Positions 16,623 through 26,690 are shown, counted from the first letter of the stretch. The stretch: 64,000 nt of DNA from an uncultured Anaeromusa sp. (GCF_963676855.1 NZ_OY781460.1:2592501-2656500); one strand, 5' to 3'. Made by a program: numbers and translations. The notes: a model not told the origin generated them from the letters alone.

Positions 16623-17935
16623 TCTTCTTGCTCCCTTTCCGGCAAATTCGGCAAAGGCACCGCCCTCACCCGGGTAATACGAAAACCGCTGACTCGCAGC
16701 ACCGTAAACTGATAGGTGCCGATGGGCACGCTGTCGCCAATTTCCGGACGTCGTCCCAGTTTGCCAAAAATATACCCGCCTAGTGTATCTTCCTCATGTT
16801 CGTCTTGGCGTAAATTTAACAAAGAAAAGACCTCGTCCAACAATACCAGCCCATCAAATTCAAACGAGCCATCCAAGCCTCGTTGAATCTGCCGTTCCAT
16901 CACTTCATCATGTTCATCCTGTATTTCCCCGACGATCTCTTCAATAACGTCTTCGAGGGAAACAAGGCCGGCAGTGCCCCCATATTCATCAATAACTACC
17001 GCCATATGAATGCGGCGACGACGCATTAACTGCAGCAACTTAGCCATCGACATGCTTTCCGGCACCACTAGAATTTCTCGCATCAGCCTCTTTAAGTCTC
17101 CAAGAGGTGTTGCCTCAAATTCATTGTACATTAAATCCCGCAGATGAATCATGCCGATTACATGGTCCTTATCCCTCAAACACAATGGATAACGAGTATG
17201 ATTGCTTTTCCGTACTACCTGGAGGTTTTCCTCATAGGATTTTTCCATGAAAAGGCACACCATATCCTGTCGCGGCACCATGACTTCCCTTGCAATACGG
17301 TCTGCAAAATCGAACACATTATCAATCAGCTCACTCTCCATAGGATCCAGCACGCCCCCGCGTCGGCTAGCGCTGACCAACATGCGTAATTCCTCTTCCG
17401 AGTGAGCCAGTTCGCTTTCACTAGCCCTCTTAATATTAAGATGGCGCAAGAAAAAAGCGGCTGTATGATCAAACAGCGTAATAATAGGATAACCAACCTT
17501 ATGAAACAGATAAAGCGGCTGCGACACCAACAACGCCATCTTCTCTGTCTGCTGAATCGCCAGCGATTTGGGAATAAGTTCTCCCAGCACTACATGCATT
17601 AGCGTAATTAAAGTAAAGCCAACAACAATGCTGACACTATGCACCAGCAGCATGCTGTCTGGCACCAAAAACCGCAACGCCGGTTCAAGTAAGGAAGCAA
17701 TCGCTGCCTCTCCTAACCACCCCAAGGCCAGTGAAGCCAGCGTTACGCCCAACTGAATGGCACTCAGATAGGTATCAATAGCGGAAACAATGCGCATAGT
17801 CAGCTTAGCGCGAAGATTTCCCTGCTGCACTAATTCCTCCAACCTCGTTTTGCGTACGCGTACTAGGGAAAATTCGGCTAAAACAAAAAAGCCATTAATG
17901 GCGACTAAACACAATGCAGCTAGAACTTTTACCAA
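16619..17935 (-). CDS. CNNM/HlyC-CorC-type transporter with CBS domains
   Basis: Hemolysin C/CorC-like membrane protein, 438 residues as drawn. Order: N-terminal DUF21/CNNM transmembrane domain (about 1-190, with AINGFFVLAEFSLVRVRKTR), a CBS pair (REVMVPRQDMVCLF and AVVIDEYGGTAGLVSLEDV) and a C-terminal CorC_HlyC domain. Relatives take part in Mg2+ or Co2+ export. The start is uncertain. TTG at 17935 has no ribosome site. A strong GGAGGAG at 17966-17972 stands nine bases before an in-frame ATC (17956), whose reading IDSSLYS resembles family N-termini, and two bases before an out-of-frame ATG. It overlaps recO (ATGA). Confidence 0.85.
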   Translation of the reverse strand: MVKVLAALCLVAINGFFVLAEFSLVRVRKTRLEELVQQGNLRAKLTMRIVSAIDTYLSAIQLGVTLASLALGWLGEAAIASLLEPALRFLVPDSMLLVHSVSIVVGFTLITLMHVVLGELIPKSLAIQQTEKMALLVSQPLYLFHKVGYPIITLFDHTAAFFLRHLNIKRASESELAHSEEELRMLVSASRRGGVLDPMESELIDNVFDFADRIAREVMVPRQDMVCLFMEKSYEENLQVVRKSNHTRYPLCLRDKDHVIGMIHLRDLMYNEFEATPLGDLKRLMREILVVPESMSMAKLLQLMRRRRIHMAVVIDEYGGTAGLVSLEDVIEEIVGEIQDEHDEVMERQIQRGLDGSFEFDGLVLLDEVFSLLNLRQDEHEEDTLGGYIFGKLGRRPEIGDSVPIGTYQFTVLRVSGFRITRVRAVPLPNLPEREQEE

Positions 17936-17936
17936 A

Positions 17937-17963
17937 CTATATAGAGACGAATCGATAAGACAT
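17937..17963 (-). other. Possible 8-residue leader ORF
   Basis: ATG at 17963 reads MSYRFVSI and stops at TAG (17937-17939). One base later begins the TTG start (17935) of the CNNM gene. Its ATG is only two bases from GGAGGAG, so translation is doubtful. Confidence 0.2.
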
Positions 17964-18033
17964 CTCTCCTCCGACCCAATGGCCGCCGTCTTCTCTATAA
18001 ACGGCTTTAATCAAGAACCCCTGCAGCAAAAGC

Positions 18034-18630
18034 TTATACTTTGGGTGTTCCTTTCGGCATAATAGCCCCGCCTGTCAAAACATACTGCAGGGCGCTCTCC
18101 GGCGCCACATCCAGAAAAACAACGTCTTTGCGCGCCACAATCAAGTTCAACCCGGCTGTCATATTAAAACTAAACGGTATATATACGCATACTGATTCCT
18201 CATCCACCGCATCCGCCAGTTCCGCCGAAAGAGGCGAGGCCAAAAAGCCGATGGCTTTTGCTTTCGTCCCCGGGTATTCCACCAATACGGCTTGTCGAAA
18301 CGTCTGCTGGGATCCTAGCATGGCTTTGGATACTTGCTGCACGCTTTTATACAGAAAATTGACAACTGGAATGGATGCTATCATCCGATCTCCAAAATGA
18401 AGAATTTCCTTCATGATCCAGTTAGATGAAAACCATCCCACCAGAACTATCAGCAACGCAACCGCTAATACGCCCATTCCCGGAAACTTAATCGGCACCA
18501 CTTTACCAATCCAGGTTTCCGTAAAGTTAAAAATAGTCAAAACCACCGTCAACGTAATTGTAACCGGAACCAAAATAATAAGTCCGTTTACAAAATACTT
18601 GGAAATGGAAAAGCGGAAAATGCGTTTCAT
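18034..18630 (-). CDS. DUF502 family membrane protein
   Basis: 198 residues with two N-terminal transmembrane segments (YFVNGLIILVPVTITLTVVL and GVLAVALLIVLVGWF) and a C-terminal soluble region with IPVVNFLYKSVQQVSKAM, FRQAVLVEYPGTKAKAIGF and CVYIPFSFNMTAG. These are the hallmarks of DUF502. Function unknown. It lies three bases from the era stop and is probably co-transcribed with era and the CNNM protein gene, a frequent neighbourhood in Negativicutes and related Firmicutes (from general knowledge). Confidence 0.85.
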   Translation of the reverse strand: MKRIFRFSISKYFVNGLIILVPVTITLTVVLTIFNFTETWIGKVVPIKFPGMGVLAVALLIVLVGWFSSNWIMKEILHFGDRMIASIPVVNFLYKSVQQVSKAMLGSQQTFRQAVLVEYPGTKAKAIGFLASPLSAELADAVDEESVCVYIPFSFNMTAGLNLIVARKDVVFLDVAPESALQYVLTGGAIMPKGTPKV

Positions 18631-18633
18631 TTC

Positions 18634-19533
18634 TTACTCACCCTTATATCCTAGCGTACGCAGCATCACATCGCGATTACGCCAATCCTTTTTCACCTTT
18701 ACCCACAAATCCAAATACACTTTAGAACCTAAAAGTCCTTGGACATCTTCCCGAGCCAAGCGGCCGATTTCCTTCAGCAATCCCCCTTTGGCGCCAATCA
18801 CAATGCCTTTTTGAGATTCCCGCTCCACGTAAATAACTGCACGCACATAAAGGTCTTCATTAGGCCTTGTTTTAATTTCCTCAATTTCCACGGCAATGGC
18901 ATGGGGGATTTCTTCGCGTGTCAAATGCAACACTTTTTCACGGATCATTTCCGCAATTACCAGGCGTTCCGGCTGGTCTGTAATCATATCTTCCGGATAA
19001 TACTGCGGCCCTGGATCTAAATGGGTCTTAACCTCTTCGATCAACGCCTCCAACTGAATATGTTCCAACGCTGAAATCGGCACAATAGCCTGAAAGTTAA
19101 ATCGTTCCTGGTACTGCTGGATAATAGGAAATACCGCCTCTTTCTTCAGCATGTCAATTTTATTGATTGCCAAAATAACTGGCGTCCGCACAGCCCGTAG
19201 TTGTTCTAGGATATACTCCTCGCCTGGACCAAAAGAAGCCGTACCGTCGGCCACCATCAGCACCACATCCACTTCCTTCAGCGTGGATTGAGCTGTCTTC
19301 ACCATTAATTCTCCCAACTTATGCTTGGGTTTATGAATGCCCGGTGTATCAATAAAAAGGATTTGTGCATTCTCTTGGGTCAGCACACACATAATTTTGT
19401 TGCGCGTTGTTTGCGGTTTATCCGACATAATCAAAACTTTTTGTCCAATCAGACTGTTAATCAGGGTGGATTTGCCCACATTAGGCCGTCCAACAACCGC
19501 CACAAAACCGGATTTAAAATTTTTATCACTCAT
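18634..19533 (-). CDS. era: GTPase Era
   Basis: Ras-like GTPase with KH domain that assists 30S assembly by binding the 3' end of 16S rRNA. 299 residues. G1 GRPNVGKSTLINSL, switch I QTTRNKI, G3 DTPGIHKPKHKLG, G4 NKID, G5 SALE. The C-terminal KH segment is QKGIVIGAKGGLLKEIGRLA. The ATG overlaps the cdd stop by 8 bases. All diagnostic motifs are intact. Confidence 0.97.
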   Translation of the reverse strand: MSDKNFKSGFVAVVGRPNVGKSTLINSLIGQKVLIMSDKPQTTRNKIMCVLTQENAQILFIDTPGIHKPKHKLGELMVKTAQSTLKEVDVVLMVADGTASFGPGEEYILEQLRAVRTPVILAINKIDMLKKEAVFPIIQQYQERFNFQAIVPISALEHIQLEALIEEVKTHLDPGPQYYPEDMITDQPERLVIAEMIREKVLHLTREEIPHAIAVEIEEIKTRPNEDLYVRAVIYVERESQKGIVIGAKGGLLKEIGRLAREDVQGLLGSKVYLDLWVKVKKDWRNRDVMLRTLGYKGE

Positions 19534-19933
19534 GTTGTATCGTTTCCTTCCGAAATGCTGCCGGCAGCAATTCTTCTAACCGATAGACGCAAACGTCTCC
19601 GGCCAGATTAGCCAGCACAATAGTATCTACTCCAAACTCCGCCATAACCTGGCGGCATGCGCCGCATGGCGCTACCGGCTGCGGCGTATCCGCCACAACC
19701 ACCAAGAAAGAAAATTCGCGCTCGCCCGCCGCTATAGCTTGAAATAAAGCGGTACGCTCTGCACAAATGGTCAAGCCATAGGAAACGTTTTCCACATTGC
19801 AGCCGCTGTAAATAGCGCCGCTTTTCGCCTGCACCGCAGCGCCCACGGCAAAATGAGAATACGGCGCATAGGCTCGGTTCCTCACTGCAAGAGCCGCCTC
19901 TAGCACCGGCTGCCACTGGTGTGCAGAATTCAT
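19526..19933 (-). CDS. cdd: Cytidine deaminase
   Basis: Pyrimidine salvage enzyme converting cytidine or deoxycytidine to uridine. 135 residues, the compact tetrameric form. Zinc site: CAERTALF with catalytic Glu, and PCGACRQVM with two Cys ligands. N-terminal [17 protein letters not shown] is typical. The start overlaps the ybeY stop (ATGA). The diacylglycerol kinase gene often found between ybeY and cdd in Bacillus is absent here. Confidence 0.96.
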   Translation of the reverse strand: MNSAHQWQPVLEAALAVRNRAYAPYSHFAVGAAVQAKSGAIYSGCNVENVSYGLTICAERTALFQAIAAGEREFSFLVVVADTPQPVAPCGACRQVMAEFGVDTIVLANLAGDVCVYRLEELLPAAFRKETIQHE

Positions 19934-20406
19934 TTCTCCTGACCTCTCACAATGCCCAGAGCCGCTAAGACCGCTTCTTCCTCTAGGCGCATTTCCGCTT
20001 GGTCCGCTGGCTCTTCATGATCATACCCCAACAAATGGAGCATGCCATGCACTGTCAAATAAGCCAGTTCTCGTTCTAAACTGTGTCCATATTCTTCCGC
20101 CTGTCTGGCTGTCGTTTCCAGTGAAATCAGAATGTCTCCCAACAATTCTTCCTCCGGCGCATCGACAATTTCCGGCTCATCGCCTTCGTTCAGAGCGAAC
20201 GAAAGCACATCTGTGGGCCGATCCTTGTCGCGATAGTCACGATTAAGCTCTTGAATCGCAGCATCGTCCAAAAAAGTCACGCCAACCTCCACGCCTTCAC
20301 TGAGCCCGTAAAGTTCTGCCGCTTTCCCCAGCACGTTCCTCACTGTGTCCTCCATCGCCGGCGTCACTGCCATCTTTTCCTGACGATTGCTTAAGACTAT
20401 TTCCAT
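19930..20406 (-). CDS. ybeY: Endoribonuclease YbeY
   Basis: Zinc-dependent single-strand endoribonuclease for 16S rRNA 3' maturation and ribosome quality control. 158 residues. The metal site is [12 protein letters not shown] (three His). [19 protein letters not shown] and [20 protein letters not shown] are conserved. The ATG at 20406 has AAAGGGAAAA upstream and matches the normal family N-terminus. It therefore lies inside the pgpH gene: the first 110 bases are read in two frames. Confidence 0.95.
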   Translation of the reverse strand: MEIVLSNRQEKMAVTPAMEDTVRNVLGKAAELYGLSEGVEVGVTFLDDAAIQELNRDYRDKDRPTDVLSFALNEGDEPEIVDAPEEELLGDILISLETTARQAEEYGHSLERELAYLTVHGMLHLLGYDHEEPADQAEMRLEEEAVLAALGIVRGQEK

Positions 20407-22501
20407 TTTTCCCTTTCCGCCTCTCCAATTCCCTTAAATTATCCGGATACTCAATTCGGGTATAAAACATGCTGGACAATACTCGCACAAATACATCGCC
20501 AATGGCTTCTAAGTCGCGAAAAGCCAAGGGGCATTCGTCCAGTTGTCCATCATGAAGACGCTCTTTGATCATTTTTCGCACCATCATCTCAATGCGATTT
20601 TGATTGGGTTTTCCCAACGAGCGAACCGAAGCCTCACACGCATCCGCCAACATGAGCAACGCCGCTTCCTTACTCTGCGGCTTAGGTCCTTCATAGCGAA
20701 AATTCTCTTCTGCCAAACACTCGCCATGTTCTTCACTGCATGCGCGCTGATAAAAATAGGAAACAAGCATTGAGCCATGATGCTGCTCAATTAACTCAAT
20801 AATGGCCTGAGGCAGGCCGTACTCTCGGCATAGCTCCACACCGTCACGAATATGCGAGGTAACAATGAGGGTGCTCAACGAAGGCGCCAGCTTGTCATGA
20901 GGATTTTCTCCTTCGACTTGGTTTTCACTAAAAAAGCAAGGCCTCTTGATCTTCCCTACGTCATGATAATAGGCTCCAACACGTACAAGCAATGGATCTG
21001 CGCCGACGCGTTCTGCTGCCATTTCTGCTAAGTTCCCTACCAGAACGCTGTGATGATACGTTCCCGGCGCTTCGAACAGCAGCCTCTGCAGCAGTGGATG
21101 GTTGGGCCTTGAAAAATCAAGAAGTTTAATGGGTGTGGTAATGCTGAAAGTTTGCTCTAAATATGGCAATAACCCAATAGTAATCACTGCCGAAGCAATG
21201 CCGTTCATCACGGCAATAACTGTCTGCATGCCGATGTAACTAGGAGCCAAGTCATCCAGAAAGCCGAAGGCCAGTACTGTCACAGCCTGCACCAACGCAA
21301 TCCAAATTCCGGTACGAGGCAAGCTATATCCGTGATCAATGCGAGAAAGCGTAAATACGCCTATCCAGCTTCCCAGGATGATCATGAGTATTGGTCGCAA
21401 ATCGAAACCAGCAATGATGCCAAATAACGCGCCCAGCGCCACACTGATCATAAAACCTGTTTTAGCGCCTAACAGCACGGTACTCAAAAGAACACCCGTA
21501 GCCAATGGCGCCGCATAATCCGAATACAAATGCGCTAGCTTCCCCAGAAACAATGTACCCGTGACAATAAGACTCAACAACAGCATCCGCTTAGGATCCT
21601 GATATACCGACGGAATAAACTTATAAAGAAAAAAAGTTCCCAATCCCAAAATCAAAAAAGCAAGAACCGCCAGACCTGCCAGCTGTCCTTTGCGCATATC
21701 CGTGTCATGGTAAAGACCGGACTCGCGCATGGCCTGGATATGCTCCGGTGTAATAACATCGCCCCGGCGCACCAACATTTGCCCTTTTTTTATCGTCTCC
21801 CGTACTGGTTCGACGCTCCCCAGAGCCTGCTGGCGCCTTCTTTCCGTCTCCTTGGCGTTCTGAAAAAAATTAGGAACCACAAGAAGCTGAGCCGTCTCGT
21901 TTGCTAACGACGCTGCCGCTGTGTTCTCCGTAAGCAAAGTAGTCTCCGCTGGCAATTGCTTGCGTACGGCTTCCACTTCTTCTTCACGAACACCACGCTG
22001 CAAAACCAGGCGTAGCGCTTGTTTGCTCACCTGTTCTCCCTGTTCCAACAACTCTGCATCCGCCCGTGCCAGCCGTGTCAAAAATTCCTTTGGCAACGAA
22101 ACCGTCGCCATGCTATTTAACATCTCTTCCCGTTTGGAAACATCTGCTTCCCGCAAAGCCAGGCGAGCTGCGTCGAAAACCTCTGTAACACGCCGATCCG
22201 CCTTGCGCAGTACTTCTCCATCCAGGTCATACACTGTCGGCACGCTATTTAATACGTCTGACTCCAAGCGCTTCGTTTTCACCACGTCCACATAAGAAAC
22301 GCTGCGCGGCGCTAGCACGTCACGATCACTAACATCGCCTGGGCGAAAGGCCATAGAGTCCACCGCAAAATCAGCGCCTAACAAGGCAAAAACGCAAAAA
22401 AAGGTGGCGCACCATATGGACAGCCGCCAAAGCAGCGGCTTATTTCGTCCTTCTGTCAGCACCAGCCACATTGTCTGCCAATATCTCAGGTACTCCCTCA
22501 T
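20297..22501 (-). CDS. 7TM-HD cyclic-di-AMP phosphodiesterase (PgpH/YqfF-like)
   Basis: Membrane HD-domain phosphodiesterase, 734 residues; characterised relatives (Listeria PgpH) degrade c-di-AMP. Order: one N-terminal transmembrane helix, an extracytoplasmic 7TMR-HDED domain (roughly 45-275), seven transmembrane helices (roughly 280-470), then a cytoplasmic HD domain with [20 protein letters not shown] and [12 protein letters not shown], and a distal [10 protein letters not shown]. The tail after about residue 700 is polar, low-complexity ([19 protein letters not shown]), and overlaps ybeY in another frame. The start overlaps the phoH stop by 4 bases. Firm family call; the c-di-AMP role is inferred. 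Confidence 0.93.
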   Translation of the reverse strand: MREYLRYWQTMWLVLTEGRNKPLLWRLSIWCATFFCVFALLGADFAVDSMAFRPGDVSDRDVLAPRSVSYVDVVKTKRLESDVLNSVPTVYDLDGEVLRKADRRVTEVFDAARLALREADVSKREEMLNSMATVSLPKEFLTRLARADAELLEQGEQVSKQALRLVLQRGVREEEVEAVRKQLPAETTLLTENTAAASLANETAQLLVVPNFFQNAKETERRRQQALGSVEPVRETIKKGQMLVRRGDVITPEHIQAMRESGLYHDTDMRKGQLAGLAVLAFLILGLGTFFLYKFIPSVYQDPKRMLLLSLIVTGTLFLGKLAHLYSDYAAPLATGVLLSTVLLGAKTGFMISVALGALFGIIAGFDLRPILMIILGSWIGVFTLSRIDHGYSLPRTGIWIALVQAVTVLAFGFLDDLAPSYIGMQTVIAVMNGIASAVITIGLLPYLEQTFSITTPIKLLDFSRPNHPLLQRLLFEAPGTYHHSVLVGNLAEMAAERVGADPLLVRVGAYYHDVGKIKRPCFFSENQVEGENPHDKLAPSLSTLIVTSHIRDGVELCREYGLPQAIIELIEQHHGSMLVSYFYQRACSEEHGECLAEENFRYEGPKPQSKEAALLMLADACEASVRSLGKPNQNRIEMMVRKMIKERLHDGQLDECPLAFRDLEAIGDVFVRVLSSMFYTRIEYPDNLRELERRKGKNGNSLKQSSGKDGSDAGDGGHSEERAGESGRTLRAQ

Positions 22502-23478
22502 TCGGAAATCCCCCGCTCCTCCTGCCGTCCTTGCTCTTCATAGGCTTCATAGGCTTTGACAATCCGCCCCACCAACTCATGGCGCACTACATCGCCTTCG
22601 TTAAGCTCTACAACGGCAACTCCCTGCAATCCTTCGACAACTTTCTTGGCTTGCCTCAACCCTGAAGTGGTGCTGCGCGGCAAGTCAATCTGCGTTATAT
22701 CACCAGTTATCACCATCTTGGACCCAAAGCCTAAACGAGTCAAGAACATTTTCATTTGCTGCGGCGTCGTGTTCTGCGCTTCATCGAGAATAATAAAGGC
22801 GTCTTCCAGGGTTCGCCCCCGCATATACGCCAGCGGAGCAATCTCTATGGTCTGCTTCACCAGATATCGTTGCACCGTCTCTACGCCCAGCAAGTCATAC
22901 AATGCGTCATATAAAGGCCGCAAATACGGATCCACCTTATCTTGAAGGTCTCCGGGTAAAAAGCCAAGTTTTTCTCCAGCTTCCACCGCCGGCCTAGTAA
23001 GAACAATCCTCTCCACGACCTTTTGCTTCAACAAATGTACCGCCATCGCCACCGCCAGATAGGTTTTGCCAGTGCCGGCAGGACCGATCCCGAAGGTAAT
23101 CTCATGATGGCGAATGGCTTCCAGATAAATACGTTGTCCAATGGTTTTCGGCCTCACCTGCCGGCCACGCGCCGTAACGACAACCTTATCCGCGAACATT
23201 TGCTGCAACGCTTCGCCCGAACCGGCTTCCAGCATGCGCAGACTGTATTGTATGTCATGCTCTACAACCGGATTTCCTTCACGATACAATTGCCCTAACA
23301 CTTGCAGCAGTTGTTCCAAGCGAGAAACTTCCGCTTCATCGCCATTGGCGCTCAACTCCTCGCCTCGTGATAAAATCCGGCACGCAAAGCGTTCGCGAAA
23401 CAGGCGCAAAAACTCATCTTGCCGTCCCAAAATCGCTACCGCTTCCTGCATGTTTGAAAACGTCCAATGCAAATCCAA
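22498..23478 (-). CDS. phoH: PhoH family ATPase
   Basis: Cytoplasmic P-loop ATPase, 326 residues, possibly an RNA helicase or RNase-linked factor in relatives. Walker A GPAGTGKTYLAVAMAV, Walker B AFIILDEAQNTTPQQMKMFL, and GDITQIDLPRSTTSGL are all visible. The N-terminal 110 residues form a KH-like region. It ends with an acidic tail. The stop overlaps the pgpH start. In Bacillus it follows yqfC-yqfD; here the upstream neighbour is an unrelated small membrane protein. Confidence 0.95.
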   Translation of the reverse strand: MDLHWTFSNMQEAVAILGRQDEFLRLFRERFACRILSRGEELSANGDEAEVSRLEQLLQVLGQLYREGNPVVEHDIQYSLRMLEAGSGEALQQMFADKVVVTARGRQVRPKTIGQRIYLEAIRHHEITFGIGPAGTGKTYLAVAMAVHLLKQKVVERIVLTRPAVEAGEKLGFLPGDLQDKVDPYLRPLYDALYDLLGVETVQRYLVKQTIEIAPLAYMRGRTLEDAFIILDEAQNTTPQQMKMFLTRLGFGSKMVITGDITQIDLPRSTTSGLRQAKKVVEGLQGVAVVELNEGDVVRHELVGRIVKAYEAYEEQGRQEERGISE

Positions 23479-23516
23479 AAAGAAAACCTCCTGCGCCTTC
23501 TTCCAAGACAGGTAAG

Positions 23517-23855
23517 CTAGCTCCGCCTCATCCGTCCCAGTTCTCCTCGCCGCTTACTTAGAGGCGGCTTTAAAATTTCAGCCCAAATTACACCTTGTAA
23601 TATAGCCTGCGAAGTCAACGTTCGGGAAACGCTCTGCGTTTCCCGAACGGACGTACTAACAGGCACAGTTTCTCTTTTTAAGTTCGCCGCTTCTGCCGTA
23701 TCTTCCTCCTTAGCGGTCATTTCCATCTGCAATGAAGGGGAAGGAGGGGCTGGCGGATACTCATAGCGAGTCGTCTGCTGGCGGCGCAGTCTTTTCAGAA
23801 GCTCCGGCAGCAAATATAGCGCCAAAATCAAAAGTATATATCCAAAGCCTTCCAT
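23517..23855 (-). CDS. Small membrane-anchored protein of unknown function
   Basis: 112 residues, not recognised. Residues 1-18 (MEGFGYILLILALYLLPE) form a hydrophobic helix, followed by basic KRLRRQ, a proline-rich stretch (YPPAPPSPS), and a polar tail. It starts three bases after the floA stop, with AAGGGG upstream, and precedes phoH in the same direction. That is the position held by yqfC/yqfD in spore-formers; no YabP/YqfC or YqfD similarity is visible. A 14-bp perfect palindrome (23619-23649) lies in its coding region. It could be a real small protein or an eroded remnant. Confidence 0.5.
   Translation of the reverse strand: MEGFGYILLILALYLLPELLKRLRRQQTTRYEYPPAPPSPSLQMEMTAKEEDTAEAANLKRETVPVSTSVRETQSVSRTLTSQAILQGVIWAEILKPPLSKRRGELGRMRRS
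23619..23649. repeat. Perfect 14-bp palindrome in coding sequence
   Basis: CGTTCGGGAAACGC (23619-23632), loop TCT, GCGTTTCCCGAACG (23636-23649). There is no T-run on either side, so it is not an ordinary terminator. It resembles a REP-type palindrome. Confidence 0.7.
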
Positions 23856-23858
23856 GGC

Positions 23859-24860
23859 TCAGTCCCCTTGCCGTGGAGGCGTGTTATGCGCCGCTTCCGG
23901 CGCTAGACTGCCGATAGATTCCCTCATTTTCGTATCGGCCATGAGATTGCTCAAGTTATAATAATCCAAAGCTCCCAGTTTTCCATCCCGCAGCGCCGCT
24001 GCCAGTGCTTGGGGAACTTCCGCCTGAGACTCAATTACTTTAGCTTGCATTTCCTGCGCATAAGCACGCATTTCCTGTTCCTTGGCCACAGCCATAGCGC
24101 GGCGCTCCTCCGCTTTCGCTTGAGCAATTCGCTTATCCGCTTCCGCCTGATCGGTCTGTAGTTCAGCGCCGATATTCCGTCCTACATCCACATCGGCAAT
24201 ATCAATGGACAGAATCTCAAAAGCAGTACCTGCATCCAGTCCTTTTCCAAGTACCGTGCGAGAAATATCATCCGGGTTGGCTAAAACATCACGATGATCA
24301 TGAGAGGAACCGACGGTAGTGATAATACCTTCTCCTACACGTGCCAACACCGTAGCTTCACCAGCACCGCCCACCAGGCGATCGATATTAGCCCGCACTG
24401 TCACACGCGCTTTGATCTTCAGTTCAATACCGTTCATAGCCACCGCCGATACTAGGGGCGTTTCCAATACCCGAGGGTTTACGCTCATCTGCACAGCTTC
24501 CAATACGTTTCTGCCGGCTAAATCGATGGCCGCCGAACGTTCAAAAGGCAACGGAATTTGCGCACGTTGTGCGGCAATAAGCGCATCTACTACCCGATCC
24601 ACATTGCCGCCAGCTAAAAAGTGCGCCTCTAGTTGATTGACACTCACTTCCAAGCCAGCTTTGTTCGCTTTGATTAAGGGCAGTACAATCTTAGCCGGCG
24701 GAACCCGCCGCAGCCGCATGCCCACAAGTGTAAAAATCCCCACACGCACACCCGCTGCCAACGCGGAAATCCACAAACCTAAAGGGACAAAATGCAAGAA
24801 TACCGCAATAGCCACAACCGCTACAAATAAAACAAAAACCGAACCAAATAATGCACTCAT
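23859..24860 (-). CDS. floA: Flotillin-like protein FloA
   Basis: Bacterial flotillin (YqfA/UPF0365), a scaffold of functional membrane microdomains. 333 residues: N-terminal hydrophobic hairpin (about 5-48), PHB/SPFH domain including [18 protein letters not shown] and [17 protein letters not shown], then an alanine/glutamate-rich coiled coil (about 235-300, with [20 protein letters not shown]). It lies two bases from the nfeD stop. The NfeD-FloA pair is a conserved operon whose products act together at the membrane. Confidence 0.95.
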   Translation of the reverse strand: MSALFGSVFVLFVAVVAIAVFLHFVPLGLWISALAAGVRVGIFTLVGMRLRRVPPAKIVLPLIKANKAGLEVSVNQLEAHFLAGGNVDRVVDALIAAQRAQIPLPFERSAAIDLAGRNVLEAVQMSVNPRVLETPLVSAVAMNGIELKIKARVTVRANIDRLVGGAGEATVLARVGEGIITTVGSSHDHRDVLANPDDISRTVLGKGLDAGTAFEILSIDIADVDVGRNIGAELQTDQAEADKRIAQAKAEERRAMAVAKEQEMRAYAQEMQAKVIESQAEVPQALAAALRDGKLGALDYYNLSNLMADTKMRESIGSLAPEAAHNTPPRQGD

Positions 24861-24862
24861 CT

Positions 24863-26149
24863 TTATTTCTCCTCCGTATCATGATATCTGCGTACGACAA
24901 TCGTAGCGCCTCGCAACTGACTCACAACCACTTTGCAGCCGGCAGGAAGAAATTCCCCCGACGAAACAACATCAAGGATTTCATTTTCCAAACGAACCGT
25001 GCCAGCTAACCGCAGCGGCGTCACCACCGTACCGATTTTACCCAGCAATTCTTGCCGCACGGTCTGCGTCATAAACCCTGCTGCCGATGTTTCCGCATCA
25101 CGCAAGATCAAGCGACGTCCCAAGGGACTTTCTGGCAACTTTTTAACCAACCACCAGAACAAACCAGAAGCAATGAGCAGACTTACAACCATCCACCCTA
25201 TCGCGGTGCCATCTCCTCCTAAAGCAAGAAACACGGCGCCCAAAATACCAGCAATCCCCAACACGCCGAAAACACCAAAGCCAGGTACAACTAGCTCAAT
25301 CAACATACATAAAACGCCACCGGCAAATAGCCACGCCTCCAAACCAACACCACTGCCGCCAAGCCATGGTTCGCCAAAAAGCAACGCTGCCGCACCAAGG
25401 CCGACCATGCCGGCTACGCCGGTACCGGCGGTTTTAATTTCCGTCATAACCGCTAAAAACAAAACAGCAACAAGTAATGATTTCACTAAGGGATGTGCCA
25501 AAAAAGCCGCCAACCCATCCTGCCACTGTTCCTGCCGTTGCTGAACCGCGCTGCCAGCCAAGCCCCCCAGACGCAATACTTCATCCCGGTTCCCGGCCAA
25601 GGCATCCGCCACCCCCGCTTCTTTAGCCTGCAGTGAGGTAAGAGCTAAAATCTGTCCCGGCGCTGCATACGGCGCATACCCCATGGTTTTGTCCACCATC
25701 GCCGCCGCTGCCTGGGTATTGCGATTTCGCTGTCCGGCTGTCGCTGCAAACTCCGCCTTCAAAGCTGCAATATTTTTCTCTGTAGCCGGAATCGGTTCAG
25801 CCGCGCCAATGCTACTCCCGGGAGCCATATAAATTCGATCGCACGCCAAGGCGATCAACGCGCCAGCCGACCAAGCCCGGGGCTGCACATAGCAAAACAC
25901 AGGCACTTGCGAGCGAAGCAGACGATCGCGCATGCGCACAGCCGCATCTACCTGCCCTCCAAAAGTGTCAATCTCAAGCAAAACTGCCTCTTGCCCGGTT
26001 GTCTCCGCACTTTCAAGGGCCCGGGATAATTTAGCCGCCTGCACACCGTCAATTTCTCCTTGCACTTGTACCAATAAAACAGCACCTTCACCAGAAGGAG
26101 ACAATAAACAACTTACAATAAACAAGCATAGGCAAACATACCGCTTCAT
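24863..26149 (-). CDS. NfeD-family membrane-bound serine protease (YqeZ-like)
   Basis: Long-form NfeD, 428 residues. A signal peptide (1-22) is followed by a ClpP-like serine protease domain with [18 protein letters not shown] and [20 protein letters not shown], where the Ser of WSAG is the nucleophile. Next are about four transmembrane segments ([20 protein letters not shown] onward) and a C-terminal OB-fold NfeD domain ([20 protein letters not shown]). The ATG at 26149 has AAAGGAG; the reading to 26179 lacks one. It is upstream of floA, its usual partner. A terminator precedes it by 50 bases. Confidence 0.93.
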   Translation of the reverse strand: MKRYVCLCLFIVSCLLSPSGEGAVLLVQVQGEIDGVQAAKLSRALESAETTGQEAVLLEIDTFGGQVDAAVRMRDRLLRSQVPVFCYVQPRAWSAGALIALACDRIYMAPGSSIGAAEPIPATEKNIAALKAEFAATAGQRNRNTQAAAAMVDKTMGYAPYAAPGQILALTSLQAKEAGVADALAGNRDEVLRLGGLAGSAVQQRQEQWQDGLAAFLAHPLVKSLLVAVLFLAVMTEIKTAGTGVAGMVGLGAAALLFGEPWLGGSGVGLEAWLFAGGVLCMLIELVVPGFGVFGVLGIAGILGAVFLALGGDGTAIGWMVVSLLIASGLFWWLVKKLPESPLGRRLILRDAETSAAGFMTQTVRQELLGKIGTVVTPLRLAGTVRLENEILDVVSSGEFLPAGCKVVVSQLRGATIVVRRYHDTEEK

Positions 26150-26199
26150 GGACCGCTCCTTTCCGCGCATACACGCCATTGCTTTCTCAGATTGGCAAA

Positions 26200-26234
26200 A
26201 AACCCGGTACTTAGTGCGTCTAAGTACCGGGTTT
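26200..26234 (-). terminator. Terminator after yqeY
   Basis: Fifteen-base arms AAACCCGGTACTTAG (26200-26214) and CTAAGTACCGGGTTT (26220-26234), with minus-strand TTTTTT following. It starts four bases past the yqeY stop. Confidence 0.88.
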
Positions 26235-26237
26235 ATC

Positions 26238-26690
26238 TTATTGATTGAGTCGTCCGCGCACCAGCGTATTTACCAATTTCCCATCGGCTTTGCCTTTAAC
26301 TTGGGGCATGAGAATAGCCATAACTTTTCCCATATCCTTTGCTGTGACTGCCTGGGCTTGGGATACTGCCTGGTCTACCAACGCGCGAACCTCTTCCTCG
26401 CTCAATTGCGCAGGAAGATATTCAGCCAAAATGGCAATTTCTTCCTCAAGTGCAGCTACCAAGTCCGGCCGATTTCCTTTACGGAAGTCTTCCATGGAAT
26501 CCCGGCGCATTTTCACTTCTTTTGCCAATACATCCAAAACGTCTTCATCGTTCAATACTTTCTTACGATCAATTTCAATATTTCGAATGCTGGCTTTGAC
26601 CATGCGCAACACGCTTAGTCGGCTTTTGCCGGCTTCCCGCGCTTTCATGGCCGTTTTCACGTCCTCAGTCAATCGTTCTTGTAACGACAT
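26238..26690 (-). CDS. yqeY: GatB/YqeY domain protein
   Basis: 150-residue YqeY protein: the tRNA-binding tail domain of GatB found as a free protein; role uncertain, possibly linked to tRNA amidation. Conserved segments: RLTEDVKTAMKAREAGKSRL, LRMVKASIRNIEI, EIAILAEYLPAQLSEEEV, and DMGKVMAILMPQVKGKADG. The ATG at 26690 follows GGAGGTGCCAAAA. It is 23 bases after rpsU, with which it is commonly paired in Firmicutes. Confidence 0.93.
   Translation of the reverse strand: MSLQERLTEDVKTAMKAREAGKSRLSVLRMVKASIRNIEIDRKKVLNDEDVLDVLAKEVKMRRDSMEDFRKGNRPDLVAALEEEIAILAEYLPAQLSEEEVRALVDQAVSQAQAVTAKDMGKVMAILMPQVKGKADGKLVNTLVRGRLNQ

Noticed and set aside
24933..25544. 203-codon plus-strand open frame
   Set aside because: Antisense to nfeD; the Pro/Ser/Thr-rich product is typical of a shadow frame.
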